NCBI RefSeq assembly: GCF_001435575.1
Contig: NZ_AZEA01000001.1
Span: forward strand, 124,001-188,000
Reading direction: 5' to 3'
DNA from: Lentilactobacillus sunkii DSM 19904
GTDB lineage: Bacteria > Bacillota > Bacilli > Lactobacillales > Lactobacillaceae
DNA: 64,000 bases
Notes under the pieces: generated by a model
The model's database searches: none
Seen by the model: only the letters and a program-made list of their open reading frames with translations
Told to the model about the DNA's origin: nothing
Position numbers and translations under genes: made by a program
Shown here: in pieces, positions 53,968 to 63,013 of the stretch
Numbering within the stretch: position 1 is the stretch's first letter
How the letters are laid out: each line of letters opens with the position of its first letter

Positions 53968-55611
53968 ATGAAAGTTGTGATAATTGGTGGCGTCGCTGGT
54001 GGAATGTCAGCGGCTACCCGTTTAAGAAGATTATCTGAAGATACTGAAATTATTGTGCTGGACAAGGGTCCCTATGTCTCATTTGCAAATTGCGGGCTTC
54101 CCTATTACCTTTCAGGCGAAATCAGTCAGCGAAATGATCTGATTGTCCAAAGCCCAGAACAATTAAACAAGCGATTTAGAATCGATGTCAGACCCAATAC
54201 CGAAGTGACGCAGATCAACCCTGATGATCATCAAATCACGGCTACGCATAACGGAACTTCTGCAATTATAGATTACGACAAGTTGATTCTTTCACCCGGT
54301 TCAAAGGCAGTTATCCCAGATATTGCCGGTCTGTCTGACGCAGACAATGTCTTTACGTTAAGAAATATTCCGGATGTCGACAAAATTATGAACAATCTCA
54401 AACACGACCCCAAAAAGGCGGTCGTTATCGGTGCGGGATCAATTGGTGTAGAGGCAGCTGAAAATCTGACAAATCGTGGTCTTCACACGACCTTGATTGA
54501 AGCCGGAGACCATGTGTTACCATTTTTGGATTTTGAAATGGCCGGCATCGTGAATCATGAATTAGCCAAGAACGGTGTCGATATCAAGCTAAACACCCGA
54601 GTTGAAAAGTTTTCAGGACATCAGCTAAAGCTCAGTAACGGGACTATTATTGACGCCGACATTGTCATCCTGGCAACTGGCGTTCATCCTGATACCACAT
54701 TGATTCAAGAAGCCGGGATTGAGACAGGTGATCACGGTGGAATCATCGTTGATAGTCACTATCAAACATCCAAGCAGGATATATACGCCGTGGGTGACGC
54801 TATCCTGGTTAAACAATTGATTACAAATCATTTGACTTCAATCCCTCTGGCATCTCCTGCTAATCGGCAGGGACGCCAAGTTGCCGATGTCATTATGGGG
54901 ATGCACCGACTTAACAAGGGCGGGATTGGGACCTCAATTGTGCGGGTGTTTGGCCTCGCTGCTGCATCAACCGGCTTGAACACCAAACAGCTTCAAGCTG
55001 CCGGAATTGACTTTATGACCGTTCATACAACCAATTCAAGTCATGCCGGATATTTCCCGGGGGGGAAGCCACTTTCACTAAAAGTGATGTTTGACGCCAA
55101 AACTGGTCGATTATACGGTGCTCAAGCCGTTGGAGCTGAGAGCGTAGATAAACGGATAGATGTCTTATCAGTCGCAATCAAATTTAAGATGGGCATTACA
55201 GATCTGCCGGAATTTGAACTCAGTTATGCCCCACCTTTTGGTTCCGCAAAAGATCCCGTCAATATGATTGGATATGCCGGTGAAAATTTGCTGGATGGCT
55301 TATCTGAGAACATTCAATTCGATCAAGTGGACGAAGCAGTCAAAAGCGGTGACTACCTTGTTGACGTTAGAACTCCTGAAGAATTAATCCGTGACGGTCA
55401 GCTGCCAAATGCGGTGAACATTCCCCTAGATTCTCTGCGAGATCGTTTAAATGAATTACCAAAGGATCGACAAATTATTGTCAGTTGTCGAAGTGGCCAA
55501 CGCAGTTATCTTGCTGAACGGATTTTAAAAAATGATGGTTATCATGTTAAAAACTTAGATGGCGCGTTTTTAACATATCGTGCAGCTTACCCGGAAAGAA
55601 TCGTTCATTAA
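53968..55611 (+). CDS. CoA-disulfide/CoA-persulfide reductase with C-terminal rhodanese domain
   Basis: 547-residue FAD-dependent reductase. FAD-binding VIIGGVAGGMSAATRLRR at the N-terminus, the redox Cys42 in SFANCGLPYYL, a NAD(P)H loop VVIGAGSIGVEAAENL, and the ATGVHPDTTL/AVGDA motifs. From about residue 455 a rhodanese domain with CRSGQRS. Homologues such as the Enterococcus CoAPR reduce CoA-persulfides and polysulfides to sulfide. 12 bp after the rhodanese gene; the stop overlaps the region just upstream of cstR. Confidence 0.92.
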   Translation: MKVVIIGGVAGGMSAATRLRRLSEDTEIIVLDKGPYVSFANCGLPYYLSGEISQRNDLIVQSPEQLNKRFRIDVRPNTEVTQINPDDHQITATHNGTSAIIDYDKLILSPGSKAVIPDIAGLSDADNVFTLRNIPDVDKIMNNLKHDPKKAVVIGAGSIGVEAAENLTNRGLHTTLIEAGDHVLPFLDFEMAGIVNHELAKNGVDIKLNTRVEKFSGHQLKLSNGTIIDADIVILATGVHPDTTLIQEAGIETGDHGGIIVDSHYQTSKQDIYAVGDAILVKQLITNHLTSIPLASPANRQGRQVADVIMGMHRLNKGGIGTSIVRVFGLAAASTGLNTKQLQAAGIDFMTVHTTNSSHAGYFPGGKPLSLKVMFDAKTGRLYGAQAVGAESVDKRIDVLSVAIKFKMGITDLPEFELSYAPPFGSAKDPVNMIGYAGENLLDGLSENIQFDQVDEAVKSGDYLVDVRTPEELIRDGQLPNAVNIPLDSLRDRLNELPKDRQIIVSCRSGQRSYLAERILKNDGYHVKNLDGAFLTYRAAYPERIVH

Positions 55612-55624
55612 GGAGGATAGATCC

Positions 55625-55873
55625 ATGGCGTGTGATCCTAAAATTACCAACCGCTTGAAACGAGCAGAAGGACAAATTCGTGGCATTTTAAAAATGATGG
55701 ATGATGACAAGTCATGTCAAGAGACTATGGTTCAACTCATGGCCGTTCGATCCAGCCTTGATAAAGTGATGGGTCTGGTTGTAGCGGAGAATATTCGGCA
55801 TTGTTTGGATGAGAATGGCAATGTCTCAAACGACAAAATTGAAGAAGCCCTCAAGATGATTGCCAAATTATGA
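55625..55873 (+). CDS. cstR: CsoR-family persulfide-sensing repressor (CstR-like)
   Basis: 82-residue four-helix repressor: NRLKRAEGQIRGILKMM is the family signature. Cys31 (KSCQETMVQL) and Cys60 (IRHCL) are at exactly the positions of the persulfide-sensing pair in Staphylococcus CstR, while the copper-binding His of CsoR (four residues before Cys60) is Asn56. That argues for sulfur rather than copper sensing. AAGGAGG is placed before the ATG at 55625, 14 bp after the reductase stop. Likely releases the palindrome upstream of its operon when the cysteines form a polysulfide link. Confidence 0.9.
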   Translation: MACDPKITNRLKRAEGQIRGILKMMDDDKSCQETMVQLMAVRSSLDKVMGLVVAENIRHCLDENGNVSNDKIEEALKMIAKL

Positions 55874-55905
55874 TAAACGTTGAAATTTAAATCTGCAGTA
55901 AAACG

Positions 55906-55935
55906 AACCAGTGGCAATGACCGCTGGTTTTTTTT
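55906..55935 (+). terminator. Terminator of the cstR operon
   Basis: Stem AACCAGTGG / CCGCTGGTT (one G-T pair) and eight T. Confidence 0.85.
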
Positions 55936-55941
55936 AAACCC

Positions 55942-55973
55942 AAAAAAGTCCTAATCACCTAGTGATCAGGACT
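55942..55973 (-). terminator. Terminator of the murein-peptide operon
   Basis: Minus-strand stem AGTCCTGATCAC / GTGATTAGGACT and T run, downstream of the beta-lactamase-fold hydrolase gene. Confidence 0.88.
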
Positions 55974-56012
55974 GAATATTTTGTTCATCTTAAATATTAA
56001 TCGTTCTAATGT

Positions 56013-56768
56013 TTATAGTGTCTTGAGCCAATCAAGAAGGACTTGACCAACATGATTGAATTGATTCAGTGTATCCATTCGACTCAAGGATCCTGAAGTC
56101 AGCATTGCAACGTCAACTTGTTTGTTGTTATATACAAGTCTCGCAACATCATGATCAATAAGATAACCTTCACCAGTCTTATTGTATATAGCAACAGGTT
56201 CGTTTGACTCATCAAAATTTCCGGGCAGCTTATATCTAAATTGTTGATCGGCAAACCATGATGTGACAGCTTTACCATGAGTGAGAATTGATTGTAAGAG
56301 TTGTAAACTCTCAGCTGCACTGGTGAAATTATCAATGCCAAGGGCAAGGGAACGGCCATCCATCAAATACCGGTTGAGTTTAGTTTGTTGAAAACCATTA
56401 TCGGTAAGATAGGTCTGAACATGCTTCATACCAATCAAAGAAATCACAACGTTTGTAGCTGAATTATCAGAATCACTGATCATCAACGCAAGCAGATCCC
56501 TTAACAACCATTTACGTGGTTCTAACAGCTGCAAAACCCCCGCTCCTCCGACAAGCTGATCGGCACTGACAGGAACCATTTGATTCAAATCAATTCCGCT
56601 GTCTAAAATATCGGCAAGAATTGCCAATTTAATCAATGACGCCGAAGGAAATGACATTTGACTCTCGTGTTCAACCAATGTTTGTCCATCCATCCGAATC
56701 AATAGACCATAGTCATATTGCGATCCTGACAAAATCTGATCGATTTTGTCAGACAATTCATTGCTCAT
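56013..56768 (-). CDS. Beta-lactamase-fold serine hydrolase (beta-lactamase2 family)
   Basis: 251 residues with the SxxK motif FPSASLIKLAI (Ser44, Lys47), SDSDNSATN and the KTG-box NKTGEG. The omega-loop Glu used for deacylation in class A lactamases is not evident (DGRSLALGIDNFTSA instead), and no signal peptide is seen, so resistance is unlikely; a cytosolic peptidase or amidase acting on murein peptides fits better. The start codon overlaps the nlpC/p60 stop (ATGA), so the two are coupled. Confidence 0.85.
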   Translation of the reverse strand: MSNELSDKIDQILSGSQYDYGLLIRMDGQTLVEHESQMSFPSASLIKLAILADILDSGIDLNQMVPVSADQLVGGAGVLQLLEPRKWLLRDLLALMISDSDNSATNVVISLIGMKHVQTYLTDNGFQQTKLNRYLMDGRSLALGIDNFTSAAESLQLLQSILTHGKAVTSWFADQQFRYKLPGNFDESNEPVAIYNKTGEGYLIDHDVARLVYNNKQVDVAMLTSGSLSRMDTLNQFNHVGQVLLDWLKTL

Positions 56769-57655
56769 CGCCAATATCTCCTGAAACCGGCAAACTCTGA
56801 AGCAAATTTAGGCTCAGTCAATTCAGCAATATCAACTTTGGCGCCTGGAGTTCGGGCCTCAATCATTTTACCATGACCAATATACATGCCCACGTGGTGA
56901 ACATAACCTGTACCGTGATCATACGCAAAGAACACGAGGTCTCCTGGTTGAATTTCTTCAGGAGCTAATGGCAGACCACTCTCCTGTTGGTCATCGGCAT
57001 CTCGTGGAATATCGAATCCGAGAACCCTGTGAAGGGTATACGCAAAACCGGAGCAGTCAAAACCATATGAACTGGTACCGGCCCAAAGATATCTTTCTCC
57101 AAGAAACTGGCGGGCCATCTCGACCATCGTTTCGCCAGCATTGTCGCCAACAAATGGCAATGTAGCCGCTGACTTATCAATATAACCTTTTCCAAGAGGT
57201 GTCACAACTTCGATGAAATCGCCATCGACACCTGTCTGCGGCAAAACCGTGCCAAGGCTGATTTCAAGTACCGGTTTTTTATTTTCATCATACAAGTTGG
57301 CTGTGCGAACAGCTATTCTCACGATTGAGGTTACCGGTGGATAACTGATTTGACTCTCACTCAGCAATTTTGTAGGTACCCAGCCGGGATAACCCCTCGA
57401 ATCAGAATCATCCTTTTGACTTGGCACATATACTTTTGCCCAGTCACCATCAAAGTGATCAACAATCACTTCGTCGTTAAACAAAGCCTGGGTTTGAAGT
57501 AAGTCGTCATCTGACAATGCAACTGATTCTTCATCACTCATTTGTTGAACCCATTTTTTTACATCACCATTCAAAGCTGGTTCATCAACTTTTCTTGGCG
57601 ATTCTTTAGATTTCCAGATAGTTGCAGCTGGAACCTTTACACGTCTTGTTTCCAT
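56765..57655 (-). CDS. NlpC/P60 gamma-D-glutamyl endopeptidase (YkfC type)
   Basis: 296 residues, the same length as Bacillus YkfC: two SH3b-like domains (about 1-170) followed by an NlpC/P60 domain with the catalytic Cys in GFDCSGFAYTLH and His in GYVHHVGMYIGHG. It cleaves L-Ala-gamma-D-Glu from diamino acid in murein tripeptides. No export signal is seen, as expected for a recycling enzyme. Start at 57655 has GGAGGTG upstream; downstream are the coupled serine hydrolase and upstream the epimerase. Confidence 0.88.
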   Translation of the reverse strand: METRRVKVPAATIWKSKESPRKVDEPALNGDVKKWVQQMSDEESVALSDDDLLQTQALFNDEVIVDHFDGDWAKVYVPSQKDDSDSRGYPGWVPTKLLSESQISYPPVTSIVRIAVRTANLYDENKKPVLEISLGTVLPQTGVDGDFIEVVTPLGKGYIDKSAATLPFVGDNAGETMVEMARQFLGERYLWAGTSSYGFDCSGFAYTLHRVLGFDIPRDADDQQESGLPLAPEEIQPGDLVFFAYDHGTGYVHHVGMYIGHGKMIEARTPGAKVDIAELTEPKFASEFAGFRRYWR

Positions 57656-57748
57656 CTGAGCACCTCCATTCGTATTGATCAATATCACTAATTTTTAGTA
57701 TACATATATTATAGTCCTTTCGCCAGTAAGACGGCGTTTAAGTATACA

Positions 57749-57798
57749 AAATGGATCGCATGGGTGCTGTCATTGAAACTACCCAATACGATCCATTT
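57749..57798 (-). terminator. Terminator after the epimerase gene
   Basis: A long imperfect stem with AAATGGATCG / CGATCCATTT outer arms and TATTGGGT / ACCCATG inner arms; T run on the minus strand is modest (TTTTGTATACTT). Confidence 0.6.
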
Positions 57799-57799
57799 C

Positions 57800-58873
57800 T
57801 TATTCAAATCCTAATCCCGGTAATTTGGGAAAAGTAATTTCATTTCGGTTGTTAATAATTCCACCGGCTACGGGATTGCTGGTAAACATCATTGAGGCAT
57901 CAAGATCAACATACTTGATATTTCGCTTAGCCGCGGCCAAATGAGCGGCAGCAGTCACTGATACCGACGATTCAATCATACTACCAACCATACATGGAAT
58001 CCCGGCAGTTTCAGCAAGTGTATTAATCTTCAATGCATTGTCAATTCCACCAGCCTTCATTAATTTAAGGTTGATGATGTCACAACCATTCATCTCAATC
58101 ATTCTGGCAGCATCAGCAACTGAAAAGATGCTTTCATCCGCCATAATCATGGTCGTCGTATTGGCAGTCACGTATGCCATCCCATCAAAATCCACTGCTT
58201 TAACTGGTTGCTCAACCAGCTGAATACCCAAATTCAGGTCACGCATGCGGTTAATCGCCGCAACAGCCTGTTTGGGATGCCAGCCTTGATTGGCATCCAG
58301 GCGGATATTGACTTCAGGACCAACTGCTTTTCGGATCGCAACAACCTTATCAAGGTCATCCTGTTCCGAATCGCTGCCCACTTTAACTTTTAAGGTCGTG
58401 AAACCCTGTGCCATTAAATCTTCCGCCTGGTGAATCATCTCATCTGTTGAGCCAACACTAACAGTGTAATCTGTTGTAATCTTATCGGAATGCCCACCTA
58501 ATAGCTGATATAAAGGAACCCCATACATTTGGGCAAGCAAATCGTTCACTGCGATGTTCAAAACAGCCTTGGGACTTGAGTTATGCACCATGGATTGGTC
58601 AATGACTGCTTTAATATCCTCCGCATTGGTTAATGACATACCGATAATTTTCGGACCGATAACGTTATTAACCGCTTCTTCGATACTGGGTAATGTATCT
58701 CCAGTAATGACAGGAGTTGGGGCAGCCTCACCATATCCGACTTTACCGTCACTGGCGGTAATCTTGACAATCAAAGTCTGGGCGGTCGTTACTGTCCTCA
58801 AAGCGGTCTTAAACGGTCGCTTTAAAGGAACCGCAGCCTCTTTTACCTCAATACTTTTAATAACGGGTTCCAA
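57800..58873 (-). CDS. L-Ala-D/L-Glu epimerase (enolase superfamily, YkfB type)
   Basis: 357 residues. N-terminal cap with RPFKTALRTVTTAQTLIV, then the barrel with the catalytic KxK (TTLKVKVG), metal ligands in RLDANQGW, LVEQPV and MADESIF, and the second Lys in INLKLMKAGG. Dipeptide epimerases of this type turn L-Ala-D-Glu into L-Ala-L-Glu. Followed downstream by the NlpC/P60 gene; preceded by the broken oppA. Confidence 0.88.
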   Translation of the reverse strand: MEPVIKSIEVKEAAVPLKRPFKTALRTVTTAQTLIVKITASDGKVGYGEAAPTPVITGDTLPSIEEAVNNVIGPKIIGMSLTNAEDIKAVIDQSMVHNSSPKAVLNIAVNDLLAQMYGVPLYQLLGGHSDKITTDYTVSVGSTDEMIHQAEDLMAQGFTTLKVKVGSDSEQDDLDKVVAIRKAVGPEVNIRLDANQGWHPKQAVAAINRMRDLNLGIQLVEQPVKAVDFDGMAYVTANTTTMIMADESIFSVADAARMIEMNGCDIINLKLMKAGGIDNALKINTLAETAGIPCMVGSMIESSVSVTAAAHLAAAKRNIKYVDLDASMMFTSNPVAGGIINNRNEITFPKLPGLGFE

Positions 58874-58893
58874 TAAATGTCACTCCTAATTGT

Positions 58894-60469
58894 TTACTTA
58901 ACGTAAGCTTCCTTGAAATTGTAGTTGGCACCGGCAGTGTTATAGACAATACCCTTGACCTTTGAGTTAACCATCCATTTTTCACCTGATTGATAAAGTG
59001 GAATAATAGCCTGGTCTTTTAATGCCAAGTTCTGTGCCTTGACCATATCATCCCAACGGGCATTTGCATTGCTTCCGTCGTCAGCATTACTTGATTTAAT
59101 TAATGAATCGTATTGTGAATTCTTCCATCCGGAGATGTTGCTTGGATTGTTTGAAGTCAAAATATTCAGGAATGTGATTGGGTCGGAGAAGTCAGCAAAC
59201 CAGTTGGCAACCGTTACCGTAAATTGACCTTCAGCTTGACGGGAAAGAATTGCCCGACCAGGAATGTTATTCAATGTAACCTTTAATCCAGGTAATTTTT
59301 GTAAGGCGCTTTGGAGGTACTCACTTAACTGCTTCTGATCACTTCCATCAGAGTTCAACAATGTGAAGTGAAGGGATGTGCGGCCAACTTCTTGCAAGCC
59401 TTCTTTGAACAGCTGCTTTGCTTTGGTTGGATTGTAACTCATGGATGCAGGTGCAGTAGTATCCTTGGTAAAGTCGGTTCCGTTCTTAGGCGAAACAGCG
59501 AGTCCATCGGAAACAAAGCTCTTATTATCAATGGCGCCGCCACCCATCACTTTGTTAGCCAAAACTTTTCGATTGATGATCATTGACATTGCTTGTCTGA
59601 TCTTTAAGTTCTTGAAAACTTTGTTCTTTTGGTTAACTGCAATGTAGTAGTTGGAAGACTGTTTACGTGAAATCATATCCTTCTTGTTACCCATTTGTTT
59701 AGCCTGGGTAGCAGACAGTTGATGTATCAGGTTGAACTTCAAACTTAATGTTGTCCAGCTTGACTGACTTCTTGTCCCAATAATCTTTGTTCTTCTTTAA
59801 AGTCCAAGTATTATTGGTACCCGTCCATTTGGTTAATGTAAATGGACCATTATAGACCTGGGTCTTTGACGAAGTTCCGTAATCATTACCATATTTGTTA
59901 ACGGCTTTAGAATCTTGTGGGAAAAATACAGGGAAGCCCATCAGTAAGTTAAAGTATGGAATTCTTTGTTCAAGTTTCACTGTCAGTTTATATTTACCAT
60001 CTGCTTTAATCCCCAATTTGGAAACTTTTGCTTTTTTATTTTGAATTTTGTCAGCGTTTTTGATACCGGAGAAAAGATAACCATATTGTGATGCGGTCTT
60101 TGGATTCAAAGTCCGCTGCCAAGAATAAACAAAGTCTTGGGCAGTCACTGGATCACCATTACTCCACTTGGCACCTTTTCTGAGATTATAGGTATAGGTC
60201 TTACCATCCTTGGAAACGGTCCAATTCTTGGCAATTCCTGGTTCAACTTTACTATCCTTACCTAACCGAACTAGCCCTTCATCGACGTTATTCAGGACGT
60301 TGAACGTTCCAACGGCGGTTGTCTTTGACGGATCAACCGTTGTAAGTTCGGAATCAGTTGATGTGGTAATTGTCTTTTTTTCTTGACCAGAATTTTGGCC
60401 ACAACCAGCCAGAATCAATGCAATGCTTGCTACACCGGCAAGTGCAGCTACTCCACGAGATAAATGCAT
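58894..60469 (-). pseudogene. Frame-shifted oligopeptide-binding protein (OppA-like)
   Basis: N-terminal piece at 59699-60469: lipoprotein signal with LAGCG, then the SBP_bac_5 pattern (VEPGIAKNWTVSKDGKTYTY, FVYSWQRTLNP). The C-terminal piece (to 58894) has LKIRQAMSMIINRKVLANKV and ends in KEAYVK. The frames change near 59720, at DTST / LSATQAKQMG. Intact relatives have about 15 more residues there, so a deletion of some 40-50 bp with length two mod three best explains it. The total length is 1576 bp against a typical ~1620. A sequencing error alone would not remove the residues. Confidence 0.85.
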
Positions 60470-60538
60470 GATGTATCCTCCTCCAAATATGTAAAATTCC
60501 TAACAAATGAATCTTAATTCTAATTTAGCATAAAAACA

Positions 60539-60582
60539 TAAAAAAAACAGGCTTTTTCTAATATTAAGTTCAGAAAGCCTGT
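60539..60582 (-). terminator. Terminator of the peptidase cluster
   Basis: Minus-strand stem ACAGGCTTT / AAAGCCTGT and eight T, after the C39-like gene. Confidence 0.88.
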
Positions 60583-60608
60583 GTAAATATGCGATTTTGA
60601 TGTGAATT

Positions 60609-61160
60609 TTACTTATTAATTGTAATTGCCATTCGGCGGGCATTATAAATTTGTTCAAACTTGGCTTTTGTGAGCCAGTATTGCCCATCAATTGGGTCGC
60701 TCACATGAACACGATCAACATCAACTCCGTCTAAAAGCACTGCATGATTGTTCGATGGTACCATTCCAAAAGGATATTGATCCCATTCTGGGGCCTCAAA
60801 ATGAACAGTCACAAAGGTTAGAACGGGATTGTGATCATATACAGAAGTATACAGCCATTTAGGATCGGCGCCTGAAAGTTCTTGTAATCGGCCATATTGG
60901 CTACCCCACCACATCAACGGTCTGGTAAAAATGGCTTCAAATTTGCCTGGCTGATTTTTAAATGGTGAACCACCAAACCCATGATAAGGATTGGCATCTT
61001 CACTGATAGGCATCTGGAGTAAAAATTGGCCATAACTCAACTTAAGAGCCCGTTGCTGGTAATGGAGCCCTTCAAGCAAACTGGCTGCCTCACATCCGTT
61101 AATAGCTCCCCAGGCAAGTTGATTAATGTTCCCAGCATTTAATAAAACTTTAGAGCTCAT
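60609..61160 (-). CDS. C39-like peptidase family protein
   Basis: 183 residues of the Peptidase_C39_2 papain-like type: WGAINGCEAASLLEGL with the presumed nucleophile Cys, then NNHAVLLDGVDVDRVHVSDPIDG with the His and Asp. No signal peptide, so a cytosolic or non-classical location is likely. The start at 61160 overlaps the upstream stop codon (ATGA) after GGGGTGG, so it is coupled. Substrate unknown; relatives are annotated as putative cysteine peptidases. Confidence 0.82.
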   Translation of the reverse strand: MSSKVLLNAGNINQLAWGAINGCEAASLLEGLHYQQRALKLSYGQFLLQMPISEDANPYHGFGGSPFKNQPGKFEAIFTRPLMWWGSQYGRLQELSGADPKWLYTSVYDHNPVLTFVTVHFEAPEWDQYPFGMVPSNNHAVLLDGVDVDRVHVSDPIDGQYWLTKAKFEQIYNARRMAITINK

Positions 61161-62266
61161 AAAACCACCCCAAGCTGTGCCAATGCCCGTGTTACCATTG
61201 GAATATGCTCCGGATGTTGCTCGGTCAACTTTCGACATGCATCAACCAAATTCAATCGCAAGCGGCCTTTTCTATCCACCACAGATTCGGCATGAACCAT
61301 TGAGCTTAATACCGCTTCATCGACAACAGCTGCAGTCGCACGGAAGAATAAATCAATTTGATTATCGTTAAATCTGGTAACTGTATCAAATTCAGTTGTT
61401 TCGAAGTGATCAACTTGATTGGCTGTTGAAAAAGCCAATACGATTTCACCACTTCCGTTACCAATATACCCACCAGTTCGATTAATTCCGACCGTTGCCC
61501 GCTTTGCCATTCGTTTCAGCTGACGGGAATTCAGCGGTGCGTCGGTTGCCAAAATTGTAATAATCGACCCTTTTTCTTCTTTCTTTTTGTCTTCTGCGAG
61601 CATTTTGGCCAATGGCGCACCAACCGGGGCACCATTGACAATGAAATCAGTCAGATACCCATAATTGGTCATTACCAGTGAACCAACTGTATATTGATGC
61701 TTCGAATCGACGGTCACCACTCTGGACGATGAACCGATTCCACCCTTTAAGTCGTAGCACATCATCCCCCGGCCGGCACCGACAGCACCTTCTTCAAAAG
61801 TAAGGCCTCTATCAGCCAGAGCATCGGTAATATTTCGCTCAGTAATTGCCATCTTACGAATATTTGAAACATCACCGTCATTACATTCCATCACAATCGG
61901 ATTAACTGTACTGGTTGAATCACCAATTTCAGGGTTTTGAGCCAGCATCTGCTTAGTAAGTGCATTGAGAGCTGTGCCCACGCCAAATGTATTCGTCAAT
62001 AAAATCGGCGTTTCAATCGTTCCCAACTCATCAATTTGAACTAATCCAACACTTTTACCAAAACCATTAATCACACAAGAGGCAGCGGGAACTTTATGCC
62101 TAAAAAGATTCCCTGGGTGCGGCAAAATTGCTGTAACCCCACTGTGAACGTCTCCTTGATCAACCGTCACCTGGCCAACCTGCACGCCGGCAACATCGGT
62201 AATGAGGTTTCGCTTTCCTTTTACTCCGTCCGAAACATCGTTTAAAAGCTTAACTGATAGTCCCAT
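61157..62266 (-). CDS. P1 (DmpA/S58) family aminopeptidase
   Basis: 369 residues of the self-cleaving Ntn-hydrolase family. NGFGKSVGLVQIDELG and TNTFGVGTAL lie in the N-terminal part, and the processing site GGIGSSSRVV carries the predicted catalytic Ser; ATDAPLNSRQLKRMAKRATVGI is a family landmark. Substrates in characterised members are N-terminal D- or beta-amino acids; unknown here. Start ATG at 62266 follows GGAGGTG; the longer frame overlaps the upstream gene. Confidence 0.9.
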   Translation of the reverse strand: MGLSVKLLNDVSDGVKGKRNLITDVAGVQVGQVTVDQGDVHSGVTAILPHPGNLFRHKVPAASCVINGFGKSVGLVQIDELGTIETPILLTNTFGVGTALNALTKQMLAQNPEIGDSTSTVNPIVMECNDGDVSNIRKMAITERNITDALADRGLTFEEGAVGAGRGMMCYDLKGGIGSSSRVVTVDSKHQYTVGSLVMTNYGYLTDFIVNGAPVGAPLAKMLAEDKKKEEKGSIITILATDAPLNSRQLKRMAKRATVGINRTGGYIGNGSGEIVLAFSTANQVDHFETTEFDTVTRFNDNQIDLFFRATAAVVDEAVLSSMVHAESVVDRKGRLRLNLVDACRKLTEQHPEHIPMVTRALAQLGVVL

Positions 62267-62288
62267 CACAGACACCTCCAAATTTACT

Positions 62289-63002
62289 TTACATATATAG
62301 AATCGACACAATCATCGCACCGACAGCGATTAAATTATTCAAGAAATGTAAACCAATTGAGACCTTTAAATTTTTAGTTGTTATATACAAATACGCTAAA
62401 ACCCCACCCAAAATTGCGTACGTCAGGAAACTAATGACATTAAAATGAGCAAAATTAGGATCCATATGGGGAAATGCAAATGCCACGGCGCTGACAACTA
62501 TTGGCAGCCATTTGCTGCTTGATTTGAAGAAAGCGGTAATTAAATAGCCACGAAAAATTGTTTCTTCTAAAATCGGTGAACAAAAAATTGCAGTGAACCC
62601 CATGAGAATCAAAGTTAAGTGATTACTCGTCAAGAGTGTTTGAATCTCCTGGTTGTTGTCAGTTTGGGTCACATGGTACACGACTCTATTCAGATTGCCT
62701 AATACAATTTCAAGTAAGATAAAGCCTGCCCACGCAAGAACAATCATTTTGACATTTTGCCAGGTCACCCGCTTAACTTCATACCGGCCATATTTTCGAT
62801 AAGCAAATCGTGCCAGCCAGATGAAAATGAAAAATCCCAATAAATAAACAGCTGCCACAACATAATTACCGATTGAAGATAGTCTCCCTTGAGCAATAAA
62901 CATCAGTGGGAGCTGAACACTTCCTACTAAAACGATTAGGCCAATAAAAATCATGATTCTTTCGAAGTAATCGCCAAATGTTAACTTTCTGGTATCTTCC
63001 AT
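62289..63002 (-). CDS. CPBP family intramembrane glutamic endopeptidase
   Basis: 237 residues with about seven hydrophobic helices and the family motifs EETIFRGYLI (EExxxR), FAFPHMDPNF and HFLNNLI. Members process prenylated proteins or bacteriocin/self-immunity factors; here its role within a peptidase run is not clear. 11 bp downstream of the sedolisin gene. Confidence 0.9.
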   Translation of the reverse strand: MEDTRKLTFGDYFERIMIFIGLIVLVGSVQLPLMFIAQGRLSSIGNYVVAAVYLLGFFIFIWLARFAYRKYGRYEVKRVTWQNVKMIVLAWAGFILLEIVLGNLNRVVYHVTQTDNNQEIQTLLTSNHLTLILMGFTAIFCSPILEETIFRGYLITAFFKSSSKWLPIVVSAVAFAFPHMDPNFAHFNVISFLTYAILGGVLAYLYITTKNLKVSIGLHFLNNLIAVGAMIVSILYM

Positions 63003-63013
63003 ACGCTAACTCC

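Noticed and set aside
55625-55873. Copper-sensing CsoR
   Set aside because: The His ligand of CsoR is Asn, and no copper transporter or chaperone is near; neighbours are sulfur-transfer enzymes.
56013-56768. Beta-lactam resistance gene
   Set aside because: The SxxK, SDN and KTG elements exist, but there is no signal peptide and no clear omega-loop glutamate; the genomic setting is murein peptide recycling.
60500-60691. Small minus-strand ORF across the cluster terminator
   Set aside because: Spans the terminator and the end of the C39-like gene in another frame.
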